Shown in pieces: positions 1-8,594 of a stretch of DNA of 53,800 nt (positions are counted from its first letter, which is position 1; the number at the start of each line of letters is the position of its first letter). The position numbers and the translations under genes are program-made. The notes beneath the pieces were generated by a model that worked only from the letters and a program-made list of their open reading frames with translations, was not told where the DNA came from and made no database searches. This DNA is from Stenotrophomonas sp. HITSZ_GD (GTDB taxonomy: Bacteria; Pseudomonadota; Gammaproteobacteria; Xanthomonadales; Xanthomonadaceae): positions 1-53,800 of the forward strand of contig NZ_JARQXB010000019.1 in assembly GCF_029543105.1 (NCBI RefSeq), read 5' to 3'.

Positions 1-100
1 CACGGCGTGTCCCGAAAGGGCCCAGCCCCCGCAGGCCGTGCACAAATAGCTGCAAGCCGACCCACATCGAAGGCCAACAAACCCAAAAACCCACGCAGAC

Positions 101-128
101 AAACAAAAAGGGCGGCCAACGGCCGCCC
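101..128 (-). terminator. Rho-independent terminator of the polyamine operon
   Basis: An 8-bp GC stem (110-117 with 121-128) has an AAC loop. Read on the minus strand, it is followed by a T-rich run (positions 109-101). It lies 25 bases past the stop of the aldehyde dehydrogenase gene and plausibly ends the whole minus-strand run. Positions 1-100 hold no gene that I can see. Confidence 0.8.
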
Positions 129-152
129 CACAAAAAAACCCCCACCTACCTC

Positions 153-1520
153 TCAAGCCACATAAACCGTCTTGACGTTAGTGAACTCATGAATCCCATG
201 CTCGGCCAACTCCCGCCCGAACCCTGACCGCTTCGTCCCGCCAAACGGCAGCCGCACATCGCTCTTCACGATCGCGTTGACGAACGCCGCCCCGCACTCC
301 AGCTGCTGCGCCACCCGTTCGCCACGCGCCGCATCGCCGGTCCACACGCTGCCGCCCAGCCCGTAGGTCGTATCGTTGGCCACGCGCACCGCCTCCGCCT
401 CGTCGGCCACCCGCAGAATCGCCGCCACCGGGCCGAACAGCTCCTCCTCGTAGGCCGGCATCCCTGGCCCCACCGCATCCAGGATCGTCGCCGGATACGC
501 CGCGTGCGTGCCCGCCACCGGCTCGCCGCCCAGCAATACCTTCGCGCCCTTCTCCACGCTCGCCCGCACCTGCTTGTGCAGCTCGTCGCGCAGGTCGGCC
601 CGCGCCATCGGCGCCAGCGTCACGTCCTCGCGCTGCGGATCGCCCGCCACGCGCTTGGATGCCGCCGCCACGAACTTCTCCACGAACGCATCGGCAATCG
701 GCGCCACCACGATGAAACGCTTGGCCGCGATGCACGTCTGCCCCGCATTGTCGAAACGCGACTTCACCGCCGCGGCCACCGTCTTGTCCAGGTCCGCATC
801 TTCCAGCACCACGAACGCATCGCTGCCGCCCAGCTCCATCACGCTCTTCTTCAGCTGCTCGCCCGCATTGCCGGCGATCGACCGCCCTGCCCGCTCGCTG
901 CCGGTCAGCGTCACCGCCACCACGCGCGGATCGCGCAGCACATCGGCGGCCTGGTCGTTGTCGATGTGCAACACGTCGAATACGCCGGCGGGAAAGCCCG
1001 CCTCGTCCAGCACCGCCTTGATCGCATCCGCGCAGCGCGGCACGTTGCTCGCATGCTTGAGCAACGCCACGTTGCCCGCCATCAGGCCCGGCGCCAGGAA
1101 ACGGAACACCTGCCAGATCGGGAAGTTCCACGGCATCACCGCGAGCACGCAGCCGATCGGCTCGTAGCGCACATAGCTGCGCTGCGCCTCGGTGCGGATC
1201 TCCTTGGGCTGGAGATACTCCGCCGCGTGGTCGGCGTAGTACGCGCAAGCCTGCGCACACTTGTCGATCTCCGCCAGCGCCTCCACCCGCAGCTTGCCCA
1301 TTTCGGCGGTCATTGCCCGCTGGATATCCTCGCGGCGCCGGGTCAGCGCCTCGCCGGCCTGGCGCATCAACGCCGCGCGTTCGGCCAGCGGGCGCGCCGC
1401 CCAGGCCGGAAAAGCTCGCGCGGCCGCCGCCAGCCGCTGCTCGACCGCCGCCGCGTCCATCAGCTGCACCGTGTGCTCGGACTGGCCGGTATGGGGGTTG
1501 ATCGTCTGGTAGCTGGACAT
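153..1520 (-). CDS. sad: NAD(P)-dependent succinate-semialdehyde dehydrogenase, short Sad-type
   Basis: This 455-residue aldehyde dehydrogenase probably oxidises succinate semialdehyde to succinate, the last step of putrescine/GABA breakdown. The sequence shows the cofactor-binding VMPWNFPIWQ segment, the VTLTGSERAG loop, the general base in MELGGSDAF and the catalytic cysteine in NAGQTCIAAKR. The length fits the short Sad/YneI class rather than the roughly 480-residue GabD class. The ATG at 1520 is preferred over an upstream in-frame start (1562) because GGAG lies 8-9 bases before it. It is the last gene of the polyamine operon, 102 bases after potI. Substrate is inferred from subfamily and context; other short aldehydes are possible. 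Confidence 0.85.
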   Translation of the reverse strand: MSSYQTINPHTGQSEHTVQLMDAAAVEQRLAAAARAFPAWAARPLAERAALMRQAGEALTRRREDIQRAMTAEMGKLRVEALAEIDKCAQACAYYADHAAEYLQPKEIRTEAQRSYVRYEPIGCVLAVMPWNFPIWQVFRFLAPGLMAGNVALLKHASNVPRCADAIKAVLDEAGFPAGVFDVLHIDNDQAADVLRDPRVVAVTLTGSERAGRSIAGNAGEQLKKSVMELGGSDAFVVLEDADLDKTVAAAVKSRFDNAGQTCIAAKRFIVVAPIADAFVEKFVAAASKRVAGDPQREDVTLAPMARADLRDELHKQVRASVEKGAKVLLGGEPVAGTHAAYPATILDAVGPGMPAYEEELFGPVAAILRVADEAEAVRVANDTTYGLGGSVWTGDAARGERVAQQLECGAAFVNAIVKSDVRLPFGGTKRSGFGRELAEHGIHEFTNVKTVYVA

Positions 1521-1622
1521 CGGGGCACTCCGCGGAATCAAGGCGGCCATGGTAGTCCGCACCAGGTCGTGGCGATGTCAGCGGAGCATTGCAGGGGTGG
1601 AACGCTGCGGGATGGGGCGCGA

Positions 1623-2468
1623 TCAGCTGTTGTCCTGCAACGCCATCTGCATGTCGCGCTGCCGGCGCTTCTCGCTGCGCGCCATGAGCCACCACCCCAC
1701 CACCGCGGCCAGCGACACCGCCAGCACCATGATCGTCGCCAGCGCGTTGATCTTCGGGCTGATGCCGAGCCGCACGGAGGAAAACACCTTCATCGGCAGC
1801 GTGGTCGAACTCGGCCCGGCGACGAAACTGGCGATCACCACGTCGTCCAGCGAGAGCGTGAACGCGAGCAGCCAACCGGATACCAGCGCCGGCGCGATGA
1901 TCGGCAACGTGATCAGGAAGAACACCTTCAAGCGGTTCGCCCCCAGGTCCATCGCGGCTTCTTCCAGCGAGCGATCCAGCTCCTGCAGCCGCGAGGACAC
2001 CACCACCGTCACGAACGAGATGGTGAAGGTCACGTGCGCCACCCAGATCGCCATCACGCCCTTCGGGGCGATGCCCAGCACGCCGCCCATCGAGACCAGC
2101 ATCAGCAGGATCGACAGGCCGATGATCACCTCCGGCATCACCAGCGGCGCGGTGATCAGCGCGCCGAACAAGGTCTTGCCGGGGAAACGCCGCAGCCGCG
2201 TCATCACCAGCGCGGCCATCGTGCCGATCACCATCGAGGCGGTCGCCGTCCAGAACGCCACGCGCAGGCTCACCCATGCCGCGTCCAGCATCTGGCGGTC
2301 GCGCAGCAGCTCGCCGTACCACTTGGTCGAGAAACCCGCCCACACCGTCGCCAGCCGCGAGGAATTGAACGAGTACACGATCAGCAGCAGGATCGGCAGG
2401 TACAGGAACGCGAAGCCGAAGCACAGCACGGCCCAGCGCATCACCTGCCCCCCGCGGTTGCCGATCAC
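1623..2468 (-). CDS. potI: Putrescine ABC transporter permease PotI
   Basis: This inner-membrane permease of about 281 residues belongs to the binding-protein-dependent polyamine transporter. Several transmembrane segments are visible, and the EAA loop reads EEAAMDLGANRLKVFFLITLP, which contacts the ATPase. The stretch FLYLPILLLIVYSFNSS closely matches E. coli PotI as I recall it. I chose the GTG at 2468: it overlaps the potH stop (GTGA) and has a strong AGGGAGG ribosome site about five bases upstream. An ATG at 2441 is the alternative. Translational coupling to potH is likely. Confidence 0.92.
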   Translation of the reverse strand: MIGNRGGQVMRWAVLCFGFAFLYLPILLLIVYSFNSSRLATVWAGFSTKWYGELLRDRQMLDAAWVSLRVAFWTATASMVIGTMAALVMTRLRRFPGKTLFGALITAPLVMPEVIIGLSILLMLVSMGGVLGIAPKGVMAIWVAHVTFTISFVTVVVSSRLQELDRSLEEAAMDLGANRLKVFFLITLPIIAPALVSGWLLAFTLSLDDVVIASFVAGPSSTTLPMKVFSSVRLGISPKINALATIMVLAVSLAAVVGWWLMARSEKRRQRDMQMALQDNS

Positions 2469-3376
2469 GACAGCCTCCCTTCCAGGTCGCGCTGCTGGTA
2501 GCGGTTGAAGATCAGGATCGGCACCAGCAGCAGGAGCAGCATCACGATCGCCACCGCCGAGGCCGCCGGCCAGTCGCGGTTGTTGAAGAACTCGCCCCAC
2601 AGCACGCGGCCGATCATCAGCGTGTCCGGGCCGCCGAGCATTTCCGGGATCACGAACTCGCCCACCGCCGGGATCATCACCAGCATGCAGCCGGCGATGA
2701 TGCCGCTGCGCGACATCGGCAAGGTGATCGTGAGGAACGCCTTCCATGGCCGCGCGCCCAGGTCGTAGGCCGCTTCCAGCAGGCGCCGGTCCAGCTTGAC
2801 CAACGTGGCGTACAGCGGCAGCACCATGAACGGCAGGTAGCAGTAGACGATGCCGATATAGGCGGCCAGCGGCGTGTAGAGGATGCGCAGCGGCTCGTCG
2901 ATCACGCCGATGCCCATCAGCACGCGGTTGAGCAGGCCGTTGCTGTCCAGGATGCCGATCCAGGCATACACGCGGATCAGGAACGAGGTCCACGAGGGCA
3001 GCACCACCAGCATCATCGCCACGTTGCGTGCCGCCGGCGACATCCGCGCGATCACGTAGGCCATCGGGTAGCCCACCAGCAACGCCAGCACGGTGGAGAT
3101 CGCCGCGATCTTGATCGAGCTCAGGTAGGCGGCGATGTACTGGCTGTCGGTCAGCAGGTTGAGGTAGTTGCCCAGGTTGAGCTTGAGGTGGAAGGCGTTG
3201 TCCACGTACTCCAGGATCGGCGTGTACGGCGGCATCGCGATGGCCAGCCGCGAGAAGGAAATCTTCAGCACGATCAGGAACGGAATCGCGAAGAACACGA
3301 TCATCCACAGGTACGGCGGGGCGATCACGCCCCAGCGCGCGCCCGGCAGCCAGCGCTTGAGCGGCGCCAGGTTCAT
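2465..3376 (-). CDS. potH: Putrescine ABC transporter permease PotH
   Basis: This 303-residue inner-membrane permease pairs with PotI. It has about six hydrophobic segments, the first being PPYLWMIVFFAIPFLIVLK, and an EAA loop beginning EAAYDLGARPWKAF. The ATG at 3376 overlaps the potG stop (ATGA), so potG, potH and potI form a translationally coupled block. An upstream in-frame start at 3418 lies inside potG and is not preferred. Confidence 0.92.
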   Translation of the reverse strand: MNLAPLKRWLPGARWGVIAPPYLWMIVFFAIPFLIVLKISFSRLAIAMPPYTPILEYVDNAFHLKLNLGNYLNLLTDSQYIAAYLSSIKIAAISTVLALLVGYPMAYVIARMSPAARNVAMMLVVLPSWTSFLIRVYAWIGILDSNGLLNRVLMGIGVIDEPLRILYTPLAAYIGIVYCYLPFMVLPLYATLVKLDRRLLEAAYDLGARPWKAFLTITLPMSRSGIIAGCMLVMIPAVGEFVIPEMLGGPDTLMIGRVLWGEFFNNRDWPAASAVAIVMLLLLLVPILIFNRYQQRDLEGRLS

Positions 3377-4512
3377 GAGGTCAGCACCACGCCGTCGTTC
3401 TCGCCCCAGCTCACCCATACCTCGTCACCCCAGGTCATGCCTTCGCTGGCCCAGCGCTGCTGGTTGGTGAAGTTGGCCATCAGCTTGAAGCCGCTGGGCA
3501 GGCGCACGTGGTACACCGAATGGCTGCCGAAATAGGCGATGTCCTCGATGGTGCCGCGCGCCTTGTTGTACGGATGCGCCGGCTCGTCCTTGCCGATGGC
3601 CAGCTTCTCCGGGCGCACCGCGAAGGACACCTGCTGGCCCTCGAAGCCGGTGATGCCATGGCCGATGTAGACCGGCACCGGCAGCACCTCGGTCCTGAGC
3701 GTCACGTACTCCGGCAGGTCCTCGTCGATCACGCCGTCGATCAGGTTGACCGAGCCGATGAACTCGGCCGCGAAGCGGTTGGCCGGCTGCTCGTAGATGT
3801 CGTCCGGCTTGCCGACCTGCTGGATCCAGCCCTGGTCCATCAGCGCGATGCGGGTGGCCATGGTCATGGCCTCTTCCTGGTCGTGGGTGACCATCACGCA
3901 GGTCACGCCGGAGGTCTCGATGATGTTGACCAGTTCCAGCTGCATGCGCGAACGCAGCTTCTTGTCCAGCGCGCCCATCGGCTCGTCGAGCAACAGCAGC
4001 TTGGGCCCCTTGGCCAGCGAACGCGCCAGCGCCACGCGCTGCTGCTGGCCGCCGGAAAGCTGGTGCGGCTTGCGCTTGCCGAGCTTGCCCAGTTGCACCA
4101 GTTCCAGCATCTCGCCCACGCGCTTGCGCACGGCGTCGCGTGAGAGCCCATCCTGCTTCAGGCCGAAGGCGATGTTCTGCTCCACCGTCATGTGCGGGAA
4201 CAGTGCGTAGGACTGGAACATCATGTTGATCGGCCGCTCGTAGGGCGGCAGCTCGTTCATCACCTGCCCGTCGAGGACGATGCGACCCTTAGTGGGCTTC
4301 TCGAAGCCGGCCAGGCAGCGCAGCAGCGTGGATTTGCCGCTGCCCGAGCCGCCGAGCAGCGCGAAGATCTCGCCCTTGCGGATCTGCAGGTTGACGTCGT
4401 CGACGGCGACGAAACCGTCGAACTCCTTGCGCACGTCCTGGATGGAGAGGTAGCCCTCGCCGCCGCTGGGCGGGGCGGGAGCGCGCTCGGGCTTGGCGTC
4501 GGTCGGTGCCAT
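3373..4512 (-). CDS. potG: Putrescine ABC transporter ATP-binding protein PotG
   Basis: This 379-residue cytoplasmic ATPase powers the transporter. It shows Walker A (GGSGSGKST), the Q-loop (NMMFQSYALFPH), signature [16 protein letters not shown], Walker B LLLLDEPMGALD and the switch histidine in MVTHDQEEA. A C-terminal TOBE-type region follows (about 290-375). The ATG has GAGGGA five bases upstream. It follows the second potF-like gene after a 131-base gap that contains a stable hairpin. Confidence 0.95.
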   Translation of the reverse strand: MAPTDAKPERAPAPPSGGEGYLSIQDVRKEFDGFVAVDDVNLQIRKGEIFALLGGSGSGKSTLLRCLAGFEKPTKGRIVLDGQVMNELPPYERPINMMFQSYALFPHMTVEQNIAFGLKQDGLSRDAVRKRVGEMLELVQLGKLGKRKPHQLSGGQQQRVALARSLAKGPKLLLLDEPMGALDKKLRSRMQLELVNIIETSGVTCVMVTHDQEEAMTMATRIALMDQGWIQQVGKPDDIYEQPANRFAAEFIGSVNLIDGVIDEDLPEYVTLRTEVLPVPVYIGHGITGFEGQQVSFAVRPEKLAIGKDEPAHPYNKARGTIEDIAYFGSHSVYHVRLPSGFKLMANFTNQQRWASEGMTWGDEVWVSWGENDGVVLTS

Positions 4513-4614
4513 CGGATCCCTCTGCTATGGAACGGCTTGCTCCGGCGCGCGCTCCCATCGCACCGGCGTACGGCCGGCATGATCGCAGATGCCGCCGTCG
4601 CGGTCACGGGCGTT

Positions 4615-4638
4615 CGGGCCTTCCGCAAGGAAGGCCCG
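4615..4638 (-). other. Intercistronic hairpin between potF paralogue and potG
   Basis: A perfect 10-bp stem (4615-4624 with 4629-4638) has a GCAA tetraloop directly after the binding-protein stop at 4644. No T-run follows on the minus strand, so it looks like an mRNA-stabilising or partially attenuating element rather than a full terminator. It would allow more binding protein than permease and ATPase. Confidence 0.6.
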
Positions 4639-4643
4639 GCGGC

Positions 4644-5792
4644 TTACTGGCCGGTCTTCAGTTCCGTCCATTGGCGCGTATACAGGCGGTCCACTTCCGG
4701 CGGCATGATCTTCAGGCCGAACAGCTTGGCCTGCACCTCCGGCGGCGGATAGATGGTCGGGTTGTCGCGGATGGCCGCGTCGATCAAGGGCGTGGCCGTG
4801 GTCACCGGATTGGGATAGCTGACGAAGTTGGTGTTGGCCGCCGCCACTTCCGGGCGCAGCAGATAGTTGATGAACGCATGCGCGTTATCCGGGTGCGGGG
4901 CGTCCTTGGGGATCGCCAGCATGTCGAAGAACTGCAGCGCGCCTTCCTTCGGGATCGAATAGGCCACGTGCACGCCGTTGTCCGCTTCCTTGGCGCGGTC
5001 GCGCGCCTGCAGCACGTCGCCGGACCAGCCCACCGCCAGGCAGATGTTGCCCTTGGCGAGCGCGTCGATGTACTGCGAGGAATGGAAGTTGCGGATGTAC
5101 GGCCGGATGCTGCGCAACACCTTCACCGCGCGCGTGATCACCGCCGGGTCGGTGCTGTTGGGATCTTCCCCGAGGTAGTTCAGCACGGTGGGAATGATCT
5201 CCGACGGCGTATCGAGCAGCGTGACGCCGCAGTCCTTCAGCTTGGCCACGTTCTCCGGCTTGAACACCAGGTCCCAACTGTTGACGACCTCGTCGGTGCC
5301 GAACACCGCCTTGATCTTGTCCACGTTGTAGCCGATGCCCGTGGTGCCCCACAGGTACGGCACCGCATACTTGTTGCCGGGGTCCTGCTGGGCGATGCGC
5401 GCCATCATCGCCGGATCGAGATTGGCCAGGTTCGGAATCTTCGACTTGTCCAGCGGCTGGAACACGCCGGCCTGGATCTGCCGGCCCAGAAAACTCAGCG
5501 ACGGCACCACCACGTCGTAGCCGCTGGCACCGGCCAGCAGCTTGGCCTCCAGCAGCTCGTTGCTGTCGAACGTGTCGTAGACGACCTTCACCCCGGAGGC
5601 CTGCTCGAAGCCGGGCACGGTGCCGGCGGCGATGTAGTCCGACCAGTTGTAGACGTTCAATTCCCTGGCTTCGACGGCGGCGGACTTGCCGCTGCCGTCA
5701 TGCCCCCCGGGCGTGTCGCCGTGGCGGCCGCAGCCGCCGATCCCCATCACCACCACCGCAAACGCCAGCATCCACCGACTCGCGTGCTTCAT
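4644..5792 (-). CDS. potF: Polyamine-binding lipoprotein, PotF-type, second copy
   Basis: This 382-residue solute-binding protein is periplasmic and lipid-anchored: a hydrophobic N-terminus ends in the lipobox IGGC (Cys21). It carries the PotF-type pocket residues Trp50, Ser51 and Tyr53 (NVYNWSDYIA), Ser98, the VGWSGD loop and FFD. By recalled E. coli PotF numbering, the key residues Trp37, Ser38, Tyr40, Ser85, Trp244, Asp247 and Phe276 are kept, so putrescine binding is likely. It lies 200 bases after a paralogue on the same strand. A run-on upstream in-frame extension exists, but the lipoprotein signal fixes the start. Confidence 0.92.
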   Translation of the reverse strand: MKHASRWMLAFAVVVMGIGGCGRHGDTPGGHDGSGKSAAVEARELNVYNWSDYIAAGTVPGFEQASGVKVVYDTFDSNELLEAKLLAGASGYDVVVPSLSFLGRQIQAGVFQPLDKSKIPNLANLDPAMMARIAQQDPGNKYAVPYLWGTTGIGYNVDKIKAVFGTDEVVNSWDLVFKPENVAKLKDCGVTLLDTPSEIIPTVLNYLGEDPNSTDPAVITRAVKVLRSIRPYIRNFHSSQYIDALAKGNICLAVGWSGDVLQARDRAKEADNGVHVAYSIPKEGALQFFDMLAIPKDAPHPDNAHAFINYLLRPEVAAANTNFVSYPNPVTTATPLIDAAIRDNPTIYPPPEVQAKLFGLKIMPPEVDRLYTRQWTELKTGQ

Positions 5793-5950
5793 CGTGGTCT
5801 CCCAGGCCGCCCATGGGCGGCGGTTGCGGACACCGCGCAGGCGGCCTCCGGTATTGCCCTCCCCTTTCGACGTCCGCGCGCTCTGCTGGCGCGTCGGAGA
5901 ATGCGTGTGTACGTGCTGCTTGCCGTGCGGCCCCCTTGCCCCGGGCCGGC

Positions 5951-5977
5951 GCGCAGCCGCCCTGCCGGCGGCCGCGC
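5951..5977 (-). other. Intercistronic hairpin between the two potF paralogues
   Basis: An 11-bp stem with one mismatch (5951-5961 with 5967-5977) and a five-base loop lies just past the stop of the upstream potF copy at 5993. No T-run is present. It is the same arrangement as the hairpin at 4615 and suggests segmental transcript control. The rest of the 200-base gap (5793-5950) shows no gene. Confidence 0.5.
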
Positions 5978-5992
5978 CTTGACGCCCCCGCC

Positions 5993-7132
5993 TCAGCGGC
6001 CGGTCTTGATCTCCGTCCACAGCCGCGTATAGAGCTTGTCCACTTCCGGCGGGTTGATCGAATAGGTGAACATCTTGGCCGCCACATCCGCCGGCGGGTA
6101 GATGGTCGGATCGTTGCGGATTTCCTCCGACACCAGCGGCGTGGCCTTCGGCACCGGGTTGGCGTAGTGGATGAAGTTGGTGTTGGACGCGGCCACTTCC
6201 GGCTGCAGCAGGTAGTTGATGAACGCGTAGGCGTTCTCCGGGTGCGGCGCGTCCTTGGGAATGGCCAGCATGTCGAACCACTGCGGCGCGCCTTCCTTCG
6301 GAATCGAATAAGCCACCTGCACGCCGTTCTGGGCTTCCTCGGCGCGGTCACGCGCCTGGATGATGTCGCCCGACCAGCCCACCGCCAGGCAGGTGCTGCC
6401 GTTGGCCAGCGAGGTCACGTACTGGCTGGAGTGGAAGTTCTGCACGTAGGGGCGGATCTTCTTGATGAGATCGGCGGCCTGCTGGATCTGCGCCGGGTCA
6501 TGGCTGTGCGGGTCGAGCTTGAGGTAGTTCAGCGCGATCGGGATCAGGTCCGACGGCGTATCCAGGAGGGTGACGCCGCAATCCTTCAGCTTGGCGATGT
6601 TTTCCGGCTTGAACACCAGGTCCCAGCTGTTGGCGATGTCGGTGCTGCCGAAGGCGGCCTTCACCTTGTCCACGTTGTAGCCGATGCCGGTGGTGCCGAT
6701 CATGTACGGCACGCCGTACTTGTTGTCCGGGTCCTGCTGGGCGATGCGCTTCATCACCTCCGGATCCAGGTTGGCCAGGTTCGGGATCTTGCTCTTGTCC
6801 AGCGGCAGGAACACGCCGGCCTGAATCTGGCGGCCGAAGAAGTTCAGCGTCGGCACGACCAGGTCGTAGCCGCTGCCGCCGGCCAGCAGCTTGGTCTCCA
6901 CCATCTCGTCGCTGTCGAAGGTGTCGTAGACGACCTTGATGCCACTGGCCTTCTCGAAGTTGGGGATGGTGTCCTCGGCGATGTAGTCCGAGTAGTTGTA
7001 GACGTTGAGCACCTTCTCCTGGGCCGCGCCGGCGTCGCCGGACTTCGCCGCGTCGGCGCGCTGGTCGCCCTTGCCGCCGCAGGCGGCCAGCAAGGTGGAG
7101 GCAAGGGTGAGGGTGAGGATGCGCAGCTTCAT
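5993..7132 (-). CDS. Polyamine-binding lipoprotein, PotF-type, first copy
   Basis: This 379-residue periplasmic binding lipoprotein has lipobox LAAC (Cys18). It is homologous along its whole length to the gene at 4644. Pocket positions differ: Tyr47 stands where Trp is expected (NVYNYSDYIA), Thr95 replaces Ser, and Trp285 stands in QWFD where the other copy has Phe. VGWSGD and the final Asp are kept. A different polyamine preference, such as spermidine or cadaverine, is inferred by analogy with the Pseudomonas SpuD/SpuE pair. It follows the aminotransferase by 75 bases in the same operon. Confidence 0.9.
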   Translation of the reverse strand: MKLRILTLTLASTLLAACGGKGDQRADAAKSGDAGAAQEKVLNVYNYSDYIAEDTIPNFEKASGIKVVYDTFDSDEMVETKLLAGGSGYDLVVPTLNFFGRQIQAGVFLPLDKSKIPNLANLDPEVMKRIAQQDPDNKYGVPYMIGTTGIGYNVDKVKAAFGSTDIANSWDLVFKPENIAKLKDCGVTLLDTPSDLIPIALNYLKLDPHSHDPAQIQQAADLIKKIRPYVQNFHSSQYVTSLANGSTCLAVGWSGDIIQARDRAEEAQNGVQVAYSIPKEGAPQWFDMLAIPKDAPHPENAYAFINYLLQPEVAASNTNFIHYANPVPKATPLVSEEIRNDPTIYPPADVAAKMFTYSINPPEVDKLYTRLWTEIKTGR

Positions 7133-7207
7133 CGAAGTCTCCTGGGAGCCACGGGGGATGGCGGAGCGGGAGGGAGGGCGGACCCGTCCAGCGTACCCAG
7201 CGCCGGG

Positions 7208-8575
7208 CTATTTGCCCAGCGCATCGGCGCACTCGTCCAGCGCTTTCCAGGCCTTGTCGAACAGCTCGTCCACCTGCAGCCGGGTGATGACCAGCGGGGG
7301 CGAGAGCAGCATGGCGTCGTAGGTGGCGCGCAGGATCAGGCCGTGGCGCAGGGCGATGTCCCGGCACAGGGCGCCCACCTTGCCGCGCTCGGGGAAATAG
7401 GCGCCGCGGCGGCGCTTGTCCGGCACGAGCTCCAGCGCACCCATCAACCCGGCGATGCGCGCCTCGCCCACCAGCCGGTGCTCGCCCAGCTCGGCCCAGC
7501 GCGCGGCCAGGTAGGGGGCGATGTCGAGGCGGGCATGCTCCACCACGCGCTCGTCGCGCAGGATGCGCAGGTTCTCCAGCGCCACCGCCGCGCACACCGG
7601 ATGCCCCGAATAGGTGCAGCCATGGGCCAGCTCGCCCCCCTGCGCGGCCAGCACGCCGGCGACGCGGTCGTTGAAGATCGCCGCGCCCAGCGGGATGTAG
7701 CCGGAGGTGATGCCCTTGGCGATGGTCATCACGTCCGGCTGGAAGCCGAAATACTGCGAGCCGAACCATTCGCCGGTGCGGCCGAAGCCGCAGATCACCT
7801 CGTCGGCCACCAGCAGCACGTCGTAACGGCGGCAGATGCGCTCGATTTCCGGCCAGTAGCTGCGCGGCGGGATGTACACGCCGATCGCGCCCATGATCGG
7901 CTCGCCGATGAAGGCGGCCACGCGTTCCGGCCCCAGTTCGAGGATCTTCTCCTCCAGCCGCCGCGCGGCGAGCAGCCCGTATTCCTCCGGGTCCAGGTCG
8001 CCGGCATCGCCGAACGGGTACGGCGGATCGATGTGGTGGATGTCCGGGATCGGCAGCCCGCCCTGCTTGTGCATGCCCTTCATGCCACCCAGGCTGGCGC
8101 CGGCCATCGTGGTGCCGTGGTAGCCGTCGTGGCGGCCGATGAAGATGTTCTTCTGCGGCTGGTCCTGCACCGCCCAGAAGTGGCGGACCAGGCGCAGGAT
8201 GGTGTCGTTGGCCTCCGAGCCGGAGTTGGTGAAGAAGGCATGGTTGAGATCGCCCGGCGTGAGTTCGGCGATCTCCGCCGCCAAGCGGATCGTCGGCTCG
8301 GTGGTGCACTGGAAGAAGCTGTTGTAGTACGCCAGCGTGCGCATCTGGTTGGCGGCAGCATCGCCCAGTTCGGCGCGGCCGTAGCCGATATTGACGCACC
8401 ACAGCCCGGCGAAGGCATCGAGCAGCTTGTGGCCTTCGGCGTCCCACACGTAGCAGCCCTCGCCGCGGGTGAGGATGCGCGTGCCCTTGGCGGCCAGGGC
8501 GGCGTTGTCGTTGAACGGGTGCAGGTGGTGGGCGGCGTCCAGTTGCTGCAGGTGGTGGAGCGTGGTGTGGTCCAT
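7208..8575 (-). CDS. spuC: Class III aminotransferase, putrescine/diamine--pyruvate type (SpuC-like)
   Basis: This 455-residue PLP enzyme moves the terminal amino group of putrescine, or of related diamines, to pyruvate. It shows the NSGSEANDTILRL segment, HDGYHGTT, the PLP-binding Asp in VADEVICGFGR and the Schiff-base lysine in TIAKGITSGY. The TYSGHP motif near the C-terminal half is typical of this group. It sits between the ligase and the binding-protein genes, with a 19-base gap to the ligase upstream. It could also act on GABA or spermidine; context supports polyamines. Confidence 0.88.
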   Translation of the reverse strand: MDHTTLHHLQQLDAAHHLHPFNDNAALAAKGTRILTRGEGCYVWDAEGHKLLDAFAGLWCVNIGYGRAELGDAAANQMRTLAYYNSFFQCTTEPTIRLAAEIAELTPGDLNHAFFTNSGSEANDTILRLVRHFWAVQDQPQKNIFIGRHDGYHGTTMAGASLGGMKGMHKQGGLPIPDIHHIDPPYPFGDAGDLDPEEYGLLAARRLEEKILELGPERVAAFIGEPIMGAIGVYIPPRSYWPEIERICRRYDVLLVADEVICGFGRTGEWFGSQYFGFQPDVMTIAKGITSGYIPLGAAIFNDRVAGVLAAQGGELAHGCTYSGHPVCAAVALENLRILRDERVVEHARLDIAPYLAARWAELGEHRLVGEARIAGLMGALELVPDKRRRGAYFPERGKVGALCRDIALRHGLILRATYDAMLLSPPLVITRLQVDELFDKAWKALDECADALGK

Positions 8576-8594
8576 GTCGGCGGTCCCGGCGGGG

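Noticed and set aside
504-2501. Long open frame antisense to the aldehyde dehydrogenase and potI
   Set aside because: It is a shadow frame caused by high GC content. The encoded sequence is Arg/His-rich with no known motif, while the opposite strand has clear conserved proteins.
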